In this document: positions 7,612 to 14,355 of the stretch, piece after piece
Layout: every line of letters begins with the position of its first letter
How positions within the stretch are numbered: position 1 is the first letter of the stretch
Source: JACKBJ01 sp964549495
GTDB taxonomy: Bacteria > Chloroflexota > Anaerolineae > Epilineales > Epilineaceae
NCBI GenBank assembly: GCA_964549495.1
Contig: CAZJWJ010000015.1
Coordinates: 3,633 to 67,632 of the forward strand
DNA: 64,000 nucleotides
Direction of reading: 5' to 3'
The notes under the pieces: model-generated
Database searches by the model: none
Seen by the model: only the letters and a program-made list of their open reading frames with translations
What the model was told of the DNA's origin: nothing
Made by a program: the position numbers and the translations under genes

Positions 7612-8304
7612 CTATCGGTCTGGGTCGCCGAGCTCGACCAGACCCTGTTCCAGCGCTCGCCGGACCGCCTCGGTCCGGTTGCCGGCGCCGAGCTTGGCCA
7701 GGATGGCGCCGACGTGGAACTTGACGGTACGCTCGGTGATGCCCAGCTCGCGGGCGATCTCGCGATTGGTCCAGCCGCGGGCCAGGGCGCGCAGGACCTG
7801 GTCCTCGCGCTCGGTCAGCGACTCGCTCGCGCCCTCGCCTCGGTCCGTCGACTGATCCTCCCCTGATGCCTGGATGCGCTCGACCAGGCGGGCGGTCAGG
7901 TCCGGGCTCAAGAGTGAGCCGCCGGCATGCACCGTGCGCACCGCCGCGAAGAGCTGCTCGCGCGGCACCCCCTTGAGCAGGTAGCCTCGCGCGCCGGCCC
8001 GCAGCGCGCCCAGGATGCGCTCGTCGGTGTCGAAGGCGGTGAAGGCGATCGCGCGAGGGCGGTCGGATCCCTCCGGTGCCTCGGCCAGCGCGCGCAGGAG
8101 CCCGACCCCGTCCAGCTCGGGCATCTCCAGGTCCAGTAGCAGGACGTCCGGCGCCAACTCGCGGATCGCGCGCAGCGCCTCGCGGCCATCGCCGGCCTCG
8201 CCGACCACCTCGAAGTCGGCTTGCGTGCCCAGCATCGCCACCAGCCCGTCGCGGACCACGGGATGGTCGTCGGCGACCAGGATGCGGATGGGTGGGCCGC
8301 TCAC
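7612..8304 (-). CDS. NarL/FixJ-type response regulator
   Basis: The 230-residue protein has a receiver domain with VADDHP at the N-terminus, the phosphoacceptor Asp at about 58 (LLLDLEMP) and the conserved Lys at about 111 (GYLLKGV). A linker of about 35 residues leads to a LuxR-type helix-turn-helix (LTEREDQVLRALARG, then ELGITERTVKFHVGAIL). It should be a DNA-binding response regulator. Its start ATG overlaps the stop of the upstream kinase (ATGA), which is strong evidence that the two are partners. The targets are not evident from the sequence. Confidence 0.94.
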   Translation of the reverse strand: MSGPPIRILVADDHPVVRDGLVAMLGTQADFEVVGEAGDGREALRAIRELAPDVLLLDLEMPELDGVGLLRALAEAPEGSDRPRAIAFTAFDTDERILGALRAGARGYLLKGVPREQLFAAVRTVHAGGSLLSPDLTARLVERIQASGEDQSTDRGEGASESLTEREDQVLRALARGWTNREIARELGITERTVKFHVGAILAKLGAGNRTEAVRRALEQGLVELGDPDR

Positions 8305-9605
8305 GCGCGGTCCTCGTCGAGGGGACCGCCCGCGATCTCCAAGGGCACGCGGGCCTCGACGCGGGTGCCGTCGCCGGGCCGGCTCTCCAGCGTCAGCCGC
8401 CCGCCCAGCAGCCGCGCCCGCTCGCGCATGCCGCGCAGGCCGAAGCCGTGATCGGGGGGTGGATCGAGCACGAAGCCGCGTCCGTCGTCCTCTATGGCCA
8501 GCTTCAGCTCCCGGGGATCGGCGGTGAGCGCGACCCGCAGGCGGCGGGCCTTGGCGTGCCGGCCGACGTTGGTCAGCGCCTCCTGCGCCAGTCGATACAG
8601 CCCCACCTCCAGACGCGGCGCCAAGGTGCTGGGCAGCTCACCGATGTCCAAGTCGAGCGCCAGTCCCAGCCGCGTGGCCCGCTCTCGCGCCAGCTCGGTC
8701 AAGGCCTCGCCAAGACCTCGACCCTCCAGCGGCGCCGCGCGCAGATCAAGCACCGAACGCCGGGCATCTTCTAGGCTGGCTCGGCTCGCGTCCAGCGCGC
8801 GTCCCAGCGCCTCGCGCGCCCGGCGGGTTCGCTCTTGGGCGGCCTCGGAGACCGGGCGGCTGTCTGCCTCCTGTCCCTCGGATACAGCTCTATTCATACC
8901 GTCTTCGAGCAAGGCATCCGCCGTCTCGATCTGCATGGCGATGGCCGCCAGGCTCTGGGCCAGCGTGTCGTGGATCTCGCGCGCCAATCGGTTGCGCTCC
9001 TCCAGGGCGCCCAGATGGGTGCTCTGCTCGAAGAGCCGGGCGCGCTCGATGGCCACGCCCAGCATGTCGCCCACCGTGCGCAGGAGGCGCAGGTCCTCGC
9101 CGGAGAGCTCGCGCCAGTCCGGGCTGGCCACGTTCAGGATGCCCAGCTGCCGATCGCCGGCCCGGATGGGCACGCTGGCGTGGTAGCGCAGCCCGCGCGT
9201 GCCGCCGGTCAGCCACTTGAGCCGGCTGCAGGTGACCACGTTGACGTTGGCCGCGCCAGCCAGATCGCCCTGGCGAAAGGTGTCCAGGCAGTAGCAGCCG
9301 CCGGCCATGCGCTCCGGATGCTCGGCGAGGGCCGGCGGCAAGGCGCGCGCGGCGGCCAGCCAGGCGCTGCCACTCGGCGCCTGAGCGTTCGATTCATCCT
9401 CGTCCGAGTCCGAGGGCTCGGACTCGGATCCGGGCGAGCAACCTTCCGGACTGTCGAGCAGCCAGACCCAGCCCGTCTCCAACTCCAGGAGCTCTGCCAC
9501 CCGTGCCAGGGCGGTCTCGAGGGCCGGCCCGAGCGAGGCCTCGGCGTTCAAGGCCCTCGCGATCGCGTTGAGGATCTGCAGCTCGGCGGTGTCGCGGTCG
9601 GACAT
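8301..9605 (-). CDS. GAF-domain sensor histidine kinase (HisKA_3 type)
   Basis: The 434-residue protein has an N-terminal GAF domain (about 10-190), a HisKA_3 dimerisation domain with the phosphorylated His at about 212 (REIHDTLAQSL), and a HATPase_c domain with DDGRGF and GLRGMRERA. No membrane segment is present, so the sensor is cytoplasmic. The GAF domain carries a CYC pair at about 104-106 and another Cys at about 126. This arrangement could bind a metal or Fe-S centre or sense redox state, as cysteines do in NreB-like kinases, although this domain is GAF, not PAS. An acidic Ser/Asp/Glu-rich insertion sits at about 55-75. It shares a four-base overlap with the NarL-type regulator. Confidence 0.92.
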   Translation of the reverse strand: MSDRDTAELQILNAIARALNAEASLGPALETALARVAELLELETGWVWLLDSPEGCSPGSESEPSDSDEDESNAQAPSGSAWLAAARALPPALAEHPERMAGGCYCLDTFRQGDLAGAANVNVVTCSRLKWLTGGTRGLRYHASVPIRAGDRQLGILNVASPDWRELSGEDLRLLRTVGDMLGVAIERARLFEQSTHLGALEERNRLAREIHDTLAQSLAAIAMQIETADALLEDGMNRAVSEGQEADSRPVSEAAQERTRRAREALGRALDASRASLEDARRSVLDLRAAPLEGRGLGEALTELARERATRLGLALDLDIGELPSTLAPRLEVGLYRLAQEALTNVGRHAKARRLRVALTADPRELKLAIEDDGRGFVLDPPPDHGFGLRGMRERARLLGGRLTLESRPGDGTRVEARVPLEIAGGPLDEDRA

Positions 9606-9613
9606 CTTAGGTC

Positions 9614-9997
9614 TCAGTCCTCGGTCTGCACGTTGTCACGCAGCCAGGCTTCGACCGTTCGCGCACTCAAGCTTCGGTCATCGAACCAGAGCATGATCTG
9701 CTGATGCACCTGCACGGAGCTTCGAGCGATCCGGTAGCCATTGAGCCGCAGAAACACGTCCATCGAGGCAAAGGCGACCCGCTTGTTGCCATCCAGGAAC
9801 GGATGGTTGATCACGAGACTCTCGAAGAGCGCGGCGGCTTCGGCTATCGCGTCATCGTAGTAGCCCGACTGGGCTCGAAAGACCGCCGATTCTAGCGCAC
9901 CGACATCGCGAATCCCTTCCGCACCCCCATAGCGACGGATGAGCACGAGGTGCAAGGCCAGGATATCGGATGTCGAGAGGTAGAGTCGCTCGCTCAC
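9614..9997 (-). CDS. Doc-type toxin of a Fic/Doc toxin-antitoxin module
   Basis: The 127-residue protein carries the Doc signature HPFLDGNKR (catalytic His at about 65) after the helix GALESAVFRAQSGYY. Phage P1 Doc phosphorylates EF-Tu and halts translation; the NKR ending is the Doc variant, not the GNGR of AMP-transferring Fic proteins. The length fits the Doc family. The start is a GTG at 9997 that overlaps the antitoxin stop (GTGA), so the toxin is translated after its antitoxin. It is followed after 8 bases by the start of the GAF kinase gene on the same strand. Confidence 0.9.
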   Translation of the reverse strand: MSERLYLSTSDILALHLVLIRRYGGAEGIRDVGALESAVFRAQSGYYDDAIAEAAALFESLVINHPFLDGNKRVAFASMDVFLRLNGYRIARSSVQVHQQIMLWFDDRSLSARTVEAWLRDNVQTED

Positions 9998-10221
9998 CTC
10001 GCCAACTCTGCGTAGAGCTCGTCGAAGTCCTTCAGGCTAGCCTCGAAGGCTTCGAGCACCTCTCTCCGAGGCCGCCCGGATGTCTTGCGCTCGATGTACT
10101 CACGCATCGCCTCGTCCAGCACCGCTTGGAAGAGCCGACCCTCACGAGTCGCGATCTCGCGCATCGCATCGAGAACATCCGGTGCAGCTTGTGACGAGAA
10201 CTTCTGCAGTGCATCACCCAT
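9994..10221 (-). CDS. Antitoxin partner of the Doc-type toxin
   Basis: A 75-residue, highly charged helical protein directly upstream of and overlapping the Doc gene. The N-terminal 50 residues (AMREIATREGRLFQAVLDE) look like a ribbon-helix-helix or related small DNA-binding fold. The C-terminal part (EVLEAFEASLKDFDEL) is acidic and amphipathic, as expected of the segment that wraps the toxin. The ATG at 10221 has GGGAGG seven bases upstream. Assignment rests mainly on context; I do not recognise a named antitoxin family. Confidence 0.72.
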   Translation of the reverse strand: MGDALQKFSSQAAPDVLDAMREIATREGRLFQAVLDEAMREYIERKTSGRPRREVLEAFEASLKDFDELYAELAR

Positions 10222-10265
10222 GGATCCAACCTCCCATCACGGCATGCGCATCATCTTGATTCATC

Positions 10266-10295
10266 ATGATAGGCGAGGATATCAAGAGGTCACAA
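10266..10295 (-). promoter_or_regulatory. Predicted sigma70 promoter of the Doc module
   Basis: On the minus strand TTGTGA (10290-10295) and TATCAT (10266-10271) are 18 bases apart. They place transcription about 35 bases ahead of the antitoxin start. The palindrome ATCATGAT and repeated CATCAT triplets at 10252-10270 overlap and follow the -10 and may be the operator bound by the antitoxin. Sequence match only. Confidence 0.5.
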
Positions 10296-10368
10296 GCATC
10301 TGGACGTCTCATTTCAACACGCCGACACAAGTACGATGTCAAGAAGAGAAGTCGCGGGCTCGAGCGGC

Positions 10369-11610
10369 TCAGCTCACGTATCGCCCCAGTGCCAGGCTGA
10401 CGTTCTGCCCGCCGAAGCCGGAGCCGTTGATCAAGGCTACGTCCAACTCGGCCTCTCGAGCGGTGTGGGGCACGTAGTCCAGGTCGCAGGAGGGGTCGGG
10501 GTGGTCCAGGTTGATGGTCGGCGCGACCTGGCCGCGGTCGAAGGCCACCACCGCCGCCAGGGCGGCCACCGCGCCGGCCGCGCCGAGCAAGTGGCCGAAC
10601 ATGCTCTTGGTGGCTGGCACCAGCAGCCGGTCGGCATGCGCGCCGAAGAGCCGGCGGATGGCCAGGGTCTCGCTGGGGTCGCCCAGCTCGGTGCCGGTGC
10701 CGTGGGCGAAGATGGCGCCGACCCGCTCGGGCGCGATGTCGTGGCGCTCGAGGGTGAGCTGCATGGCCCGGCGCAGCCCGTCTCCGTCCGGATCGGGCGC
10801 GCTGACGTGGTAGGCGCTGGAGGTCAGGGCTCCTCCCAGCACCTCGGCGTAGACGCGGGCGCCGCGGGCGCGGGCGTGGCGCTCGGTCTCGACCAGCATC
10901 ACCGCCGCGCCCTCGCCGGCCACGAAGCCGTGCCGGTCGCGGTCGAAGGGCCGCGGCGAGGCGGTGGGCTCGCCGTCCCAGCGGCTCATGGCGCCCGAGT
11001 TGGCCATCGAGGCGATGAAGAGCCGGCTCAGGCAGGCCTCGCTGCCGCCGACCAAGAGCACGTCCGCCTCGCCGCGCTGCATCATCTGCCAGGCCTCGAC
11101 GAAGGCGTAGTTGCCGGCCGCGCAGGCCAGGGTCGAGGTGAGCACGGGGCCCTTGGCGCCCAGCTCGATGGCCGTCTGGCAGGCCACCGCGTTGGGCATC
11201 ACCAGCGCGCCCAGGAGCGGGCTGGCGCGGCGCGGTCCGCGCTCCAGCAGCTCGTAGGTGCCCTCCTCCATCATGATCCCGCCGCCGAAGGCGGTGTTGA
11301 TCACCGCCCCGAAGCGCTCGGCGTCGACCGACCCGACATCCAAACCGCCGTCGGCCACCGCCTCCCGGCTGGCCACCAGGGCCAGCTGCGCCGCCCGGCT
11401 GGAGCGCCGCGCCAGCTTGCCGTCCATGTACACCTCGGGATCGAAGCCCTTCACCTCGGCCGCGATGCGCGTGGGCAGGTCGTCGGCCTCGAAGGCTGTG
11501 ATGGGGCCCACGCCGGATCGGCCGGCCAGCATGGCCGACGCGGTCGACTCGACATCGAGGCCCAGGGGCGTAACCGCCCCCAGACCGGTGATCAGGACTC
11601 GCTCTGGCAT
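10369..11610 (-). CDS. fabF: Beta-ketoacyl-[ACP] synthase, FabF/KAS II type
   Basis: The 413-residue thiolase-fold enzyme carries the Cys-His-His triad of condensing enzymes: Cys at about 163 (STLACAAGN), His at about 303 (AHGTGTELGD) and His at about 340 (KSMFGHLLGAAG). It also has the N-terminal RVLITGLGAVTPLG and C-terminal NGSGFGGQN blocks of KAS II. It would elongate acyl-ACP with malonyl-ACP in fatty acid synthesis. It stands alone, with no acpP, fabG or fabD beside it, so it could be a second copy or serve a specialised lipid pathway. Length and motifs are normal for FabF. The ATG at 11610 begins the conserved N-terminal strand. Confidence 0.9.
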   Translation of the reverse strand: MPERVLITGLGAVTPLGLDVESTASAMLAGRSGVGPITAFEADDLPTRIAAEVKGFDPEVYMDGKLARRSSRAAQLALVASREAVADGGLDVGSVDAERFGAVINTAFGGGIMMEEGTYELLERGPRRASPLLGALVMPNAVACQTAIELGAKGPVLTSTLACAAGNYAFVEAWQMMQRGEADVLLVGGSEACLSRLFIASMANSGAMSRWDGEPTASPRPFDRDRHGFVAGEGAAVMLVETERHARARGARVYAEVLGGALTSSAYHVSAPDPDGDGLRRAMQLTLERHDIAPERVGAIFAHGTGTELGDPSETLAIRRLFGAHADRLLVPATKSMFGHLLGAAGAVAALAAVVAFDRGQVAPTINLDHPDPSCDLDYVPHTAREAELDVALINGSGFGGQNVSLALGRYVS

Positions 11611-11830
11611 TCGCTTCGGGACTCCGCGCTGAGATCACGATTCGTCATGGCCGGAATCTCACCGGCCAGAGAATGATACCAAAGCTGCCGCGACCCGGGT
11701 CGGAGTCCGGATCGGCGCGCACGAACCGGTCGAGGAATCCCATGCGTGGCCGAGCCCCAACAGGCGAGCGGGCCGCCGGTCGCGGCCCGCTCGCTTCCAT
11801 CGATCTGCTCGTTAGGTGCTTCCGCTTACC

Positions 11831-11914
11831 CTAGCAACAACCGCCAGGGCAGGGGCAGGGATCCGGACAGGGGCAGCAGGGCCCCGAGGACACGGCCAGG
11901 TAGATCTTGCTCAT
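11831..11914 (-). CDS. 27-residue cysteine-rich peptide in the arsR operon
   Basis: A short frame 24 bases downstream of arsR on the same strand has a clear ribosome-binding site (CAGGAGGCG) nine bases before ATG. It encodes MSKIYLAVSS followed by GPCCPCPDPCPCPGGCC and a stop. Eight of 27 residues are cysteine, in CC, CxC and CxxxC spacing alternating with proline, which would suit binding of soft metals or metalloids such as As(III) or Cu(I). It is too short for normal gene callers. Its position behind an ArsR-type regulator supports a metal-buffering or sensing role, but that is inference. I do not recognise a described family. Confidence 0.6.
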   Translation of the reverse strand: MSKIYLAVSSGPCCPCPDPCPCPGGCC

Positions 11915-11938
11915 GGGATTTCGCCTCCTGATGGCGTT

Positions 11939-12346
11939 TCACGTTCTCGGTTGGGCCGGCTCGTCGAGCCGGAGGTCGATCGGCGACTGACGTGGAGCCT
12001 CGTCACCGCAGCAGGCGTCGGCCGCCGCCCGCAGGGTGGCCGCGAAGCCTTCCAGGTCGGCCGCCACTCTCTGCAGCGCCGCGGCATCGACGCAGCAGCA
12101 GGTGGCGGTGCCCGAGGGCTCGCAGCAGAGCAGCCCGCTCTGGCGCAGGACCGAGAGATGCCGGCTCACGGTGGACTGCGCCAGGCCCGATGCCTCGACC
12201 ACCTGGCCGGTGATGCACCAGGGGCGCGTCACCAACCAGCGCAAGAGCCCCAGTCGCACGGGGCTGGCCAGGGCCTTGAGCGTCTCGGCCAGGCGCAGCT
12301 CCTCGCGCGTCGGGGTGGCGTCGGCGGGCATCGTGGCGGCGGACAT
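11939..12346 (-). CDS. arsR: ArsR/SmtB-family transcriptional repressor
   Basis: A winged-helix regulator of about 135 residues with the ArsR core LAETLKALASPVRLGLLRWL and the recognition region ASGLAQSTVSRHLSVLRQSG. Cysteines cluster in the wing (LLCCEPSGTATCCCVD) and near the C-terminus (DACCGDE), which suits binding of a metalloid that releases it from DNA. The ATG at 12346 is preferred over one five codons upstream because AAGGAG sits six bases ahead of it. A consensus promoter and a perfect inverted repeat lie just upstream (12387-12435), so autoregulation is likely. The cysteine-rich peptide gene follows 24 bases downstream and the arsenate reductase gene lies upstream on the same strand. 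Confidence 0.9.
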   Translation of the reverse strand: MSAATMPADATPTREELRLAETLKALASPVRLGLLRWLVTRPWCITGQVVEASGLAQSTVSRHLSVLRQSGLLCCEPSGTATCCCVDAAALQRVAADLEGFAATLRAAADACCGDEAPRQSPIDLRLDEPAQPRT

Positions 12347-12386
12347 GCAGGACTCCTTCATCGTTCCAGTCCATCTTCATCGCAGT

Positions 12387-12435
12387 CTTGCGATCAACTT
12401 CATCGCAAGTATACGATAGAGCGCACGGATGTCAA
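12387..12435 (-). promoter_or_regulatory. arsR promoter with overlapping dyad operator
   Basis: On the minus strand TTGACA (12430-12435) and TATACT (12408-12413) are 16 bases apart, a near-consensus sigma70 promoter. Immediately after the -10, 12402-12409 and 12387-12394 form a perfect 8-base inverted repeat (CTTGCGAT and ATCGCAAG) with a 7-base spacer. The repeat overlaps the -10 edge and the start point, the usual place for an ArsR operator. Binding is inferred. Confidence 0.72.
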
Positions 12436-12462
12436 GCACGACTGTGTTCGAGCTCGGACGGG

Positions 12463-13131
12463 TCAGCGGACCGGCTCGACCTCCAGGCTGGCCATCAGGC
12501 CGCGAACCTTGCCCTCGATCTCGTCGCGGATGGCGCGCACGTCCTCCAGCCCCCGGCCCGCCGGATCCTCCAGCACCCAGTCCTCGTAGCGCTTGCCCGG
12601 GTAGACCGGGCAGGCATCGCCGCAGCCCATGGTCACCACCACGTCGGCCGCCTTGACGATCTCGTCGGTCCAGGGCTTGGGGAAGGACTGGCTGATGTCG
12701 ATGCCCCGCTCCTGCATGGCCGTCACCGCATGCGGGTTGACCTGCTTGCCCGGCTCCGAGCCGCCCGTCATCACGATCACCCCCTCACCGGCCAGGTGGG
12801 CCAGGAGGCCGGCCGCCATCTGCGAGCGCCCCGCATTGTGCACACAGAGGAAGAGCACCACCGGCCGGTCGCTCTCGATCTTCCCCTCGCTCTTGGCCAG
12901 GGCCCAGAGCCGATCGCGCGCGAAGCGCTCGGCAAAGAGCGGGATGAAGTTGCGCACCTTGGCCCCATCCAGGTCGGCGATCGACTCGGCCACGAAACGT
13001 TCGACCGTCTCGCGCCCGAAGACGCCCTCGAACTGCTCGGCCAGGCGCAACACCGCGCCCCGGATCAAGGGTTGGAACTCGAGCGGAATGTCGGCCAGGT
13101 AGTCATCGGTCATCGTCGCGGACGTGTTCAC
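12463..13131 (-). CDS. arsC: Arsenate reductase, LMW-phosphatase fold with N-terminal three-helix domain
   Basis: The 222-residue protein has an N-terminal helical domain (about 1-85, FQPLIRGAVLRLAEQFEGVF) of the kind found on some actinobacterial ArsC proteins. The catalytic LMW-PTP-type domain follows, with P-loop LCVHNAGRSQMA (nucleophilic Cys) and general acid in LEDPAG. The MGCGDACPVYPGKRYEDW stretch carries the further cysteine pair seen in thioredoxin- or mycothiol-linked enzymes. It would reduce arsenate to arsenite. The GTG at 13131 is chosen because AGGAG lies ten bases upstream; an ATG at 13164 lacks one. It precedes arsR on the same strand. No arsenite efflux gene (arsB, acr3) is in the window. 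Confidence 0.88.
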   Translation of the reverse strand: MNTSATMTDDYLADIPLEFQPLIRGAVLRLAEQFEGVFGRETVERFVAESIADLDGAKVRNFIPLFAERFARDRLWALAKSEGKIESDRPVVLFLCVHNAGRSQMAAGLLAHLAGEGVIVMTGGSEPGKQVNPHAVTAMQERGIDISQSFPKPWTDEIVKAADVVVTMGCGDACPVYPGKRYEDWVLEDPAGRGLEDVRAIRDEIEGKVRGLMASLEVEPVR

Positions 13132-13236
13132 GGCTGCTGCACTCCTGTGCTGTGGTTCTTGCATTCGAAACGGCCAATCAGATCGGCTTCCATCATCCCT
13201 CTTGGCTGGACCTCGGTGGTGATCGACCCGGGAGGG

Positions 13237-13935
13237 TCACTCACCACGAGCTGTCTCTAGGGCCCGGGCCAGACGGTCGACCCGCGCTTCGATCTCATCC
13301 ATCGCCTCATCGAAGGGCCTGTCCCCACCCGCCTCGATGGGATCCGGGATGGACCAATGCAGCGCCCGCGCCTCCGGAAAAGGCGGCGCCGCCTCCAAGG
13401 TCAGATCACAGACCGAGACCACCAGATCGGGCGTCTCCACCACCTGCCCATATCCCTTGGGCCGCGCCTGGGCCAGATCCAACCCCCTCTCCTCCGCGAC
13501 CCGCCGCGCCTCTGGATGCACCCGCTCCGTCGGCTCCATCCCCGCCGAAGCCACCGGAACCTCCGACCTCGCCCTCCAACACGCCTCCGCCAGCTGGCTC
13601 CTGGCCGCATTGTGATGACAGACGAAGAGCAAGCGCTCCGCCACCACCCGCGGCGGCCGCCACAACCCGTCCATCGCCCCCCACTCCAGCCGCAGATATC
13701 GCCGCCGCGCATCCCCCGACGAAGCCCGACGCCCGATCAGCCCCGCCCCCTCCAATACATCCAGATGAAAGGCCAACAGATTGCTCCGCAAGCCCAGCTC
13801 CTCCGCCAGCTCCCCGGGCGTCCGATCCCCGAGCGCCAGGGCCTCCACCACCGCCAACCGCGTCGGATCCCCAAGCGCCGCATAGCCCGCTGCCCGTGCC
13901 TCCAGACCCTCTCCCATCCCCATCCTGTCACGCAT
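13237..13935 (-). CDS. ArsR-type helix-turn-helix fused to an arsenate-reductase/LMW phosphatase domain
   Basis: The 232-residue fusion has an N-terminal winged helix (about 8-85; YAALGDPTRLAVVEAL, then ELAEELGLRSNLLAFHLDVLE). A low-molecular-weight phosphatase-like domain (about 95-232) has P-loop LFVCHHNAARSQLAEAC and acid loop SIPDPIEAGG. Such fusions join arsenic sensing and arsenate reduction in one chain. The winged helix lacks an obvious ArsR metal-binding CxC pair, so the phosphatase domain may be the sensor; that is inference. The ATG at 13935 is placed where similarity begins; the frame runs upstream through low-complexity GC-rich sequence that is unlikely to be coding. Two short palindromes lie 27-50 bases upstream. 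Confidence 0.82.
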   Translation of the reverse strand: MRDRMGMGEGLEARAAGYAALGDPTRLAVVEALALGDRTPGELAEELGLRSNLLAFHLDVLEGAGLIGRRASSGDARRRYLRLEWGAMDGLWRPPRVVAERLLFVCHHNAARSQLAEACWRARSEVPVASAGMEPTERVHPEARRVAEERGLDLAQARPKGYGQVVETPDLVVSVCDLTLEAAPPFPEARALHWSIPDPIEAGGDRPFDEAMDEIEARVDRLARALETARGE

Positions 13936-13961
13936 ATCAGCCCCCACTCCCCTCACCCCCA

Positions 13962-13984
13962 GTTGACTCAACTCTACTCGAGTA
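13962..13984 (-). promoter_or_regulatory. Two adjacent palindromes upstream of the ArsR-phosphatase fusion
   Basis: GTTGACTCAAC (13962-13972) and TACTCGAGTA (13975-13984) are perfect palindromes three bases apart, 27-50 bases ahead of the fusion gene start. They are the most AT-rich spot in a strongly GC-rich spacer and are plausible operator half-sites for the fused regulator. No convincing -35/-10 pair was found. Confidence 0.4.
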
Positions 13985-14063
13985 ATCCCACGGCACCAAG
14001 TCTGGATTCGCCTCCCACCCCACCCCATGGCCCCGAACTCCCCTCCCCCCACCCCCTGCAAGA

Positions 14064-14180
14064 GGGCTGGCGTGCCCTTGGGCGGGGCGACGTCGCGCGC
14101 CCACCCCTCCCTCCCGCACTCGCCTCCTCCCACCGGCCCACCATGACCTGTTGTCGCCCCGCCCAAGGGCATGCCAGCCC
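14064..14180. repeat. 28-base inverted repeat with 61-base spacer
   Basis: Bases 14064-14091 (GGGCTGGCGTGCCCTTGGGC, continuing GGGGCGAC) and 14153-14180 are inverted copies with one mismatch (27 of 28). The arms could form a very stable cruciform or RNA hairpin. No gene lies between them, and no terminal duplication shows that it is a mobile element. Confidence 0.75.
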
Positions 14181-14182
14181 GC

Positions 14183-14226
14183 CCAGCAGCCCCGCCTCCC
14201 CAACTCCAGCAGCCCCGCCTCCCCAA
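14183..14226 (+). repeat. Two 21-base direct repeats
   Basis: CCAGCAGCCCCGCCTCCCCA plus a final A occurs at 14183-14203 and again, identical, at 14206-14226, separated by two bases. It directly follows the right arm of the inverted repeat. Confidence 0.8.
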
Positions 14227-14355
14227 TAGGTGTAAGCAGTCTGTAAACAGCTCGAAAAACCCGCTATCACGAGTCCATCTACCTTCGTTCGGAGACTATG
14301 ATCATCCGCGATGCTCGCCCCGTACCCGTGAACGATCTCCCGATGGAGGCTCCCC

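Larger units (their letters stand above)
13936..14355. other. Intergenic region, low complexity with nested repeats
   Basis: This 420-base divergent spacer between the ArsR-phosphatase fusion and the large secreted protein has strong strand asymmetry (long C/T-rich runs on the plus strand). It contains the palindromes at 13962-13984, a 28-base inverted repeat at 14064-14180 and two 21-base direct repeats at 14183-14226. The last 130 bases are AT-richer and should hold the promoter of the gene at 14356. TGTAAA and TATCAC 17 bases apart (near 14243-14271) are only a weak match. No gene is seen. Confidence 0.6.

Noticed and set aside
10214..11638. Open frame of 474 codons overlapping the beta-ketoacyl synthase
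   Set aside because: Frame-shifted shadow of the synthase. The Cys-His-His enzyme frame explains the region.
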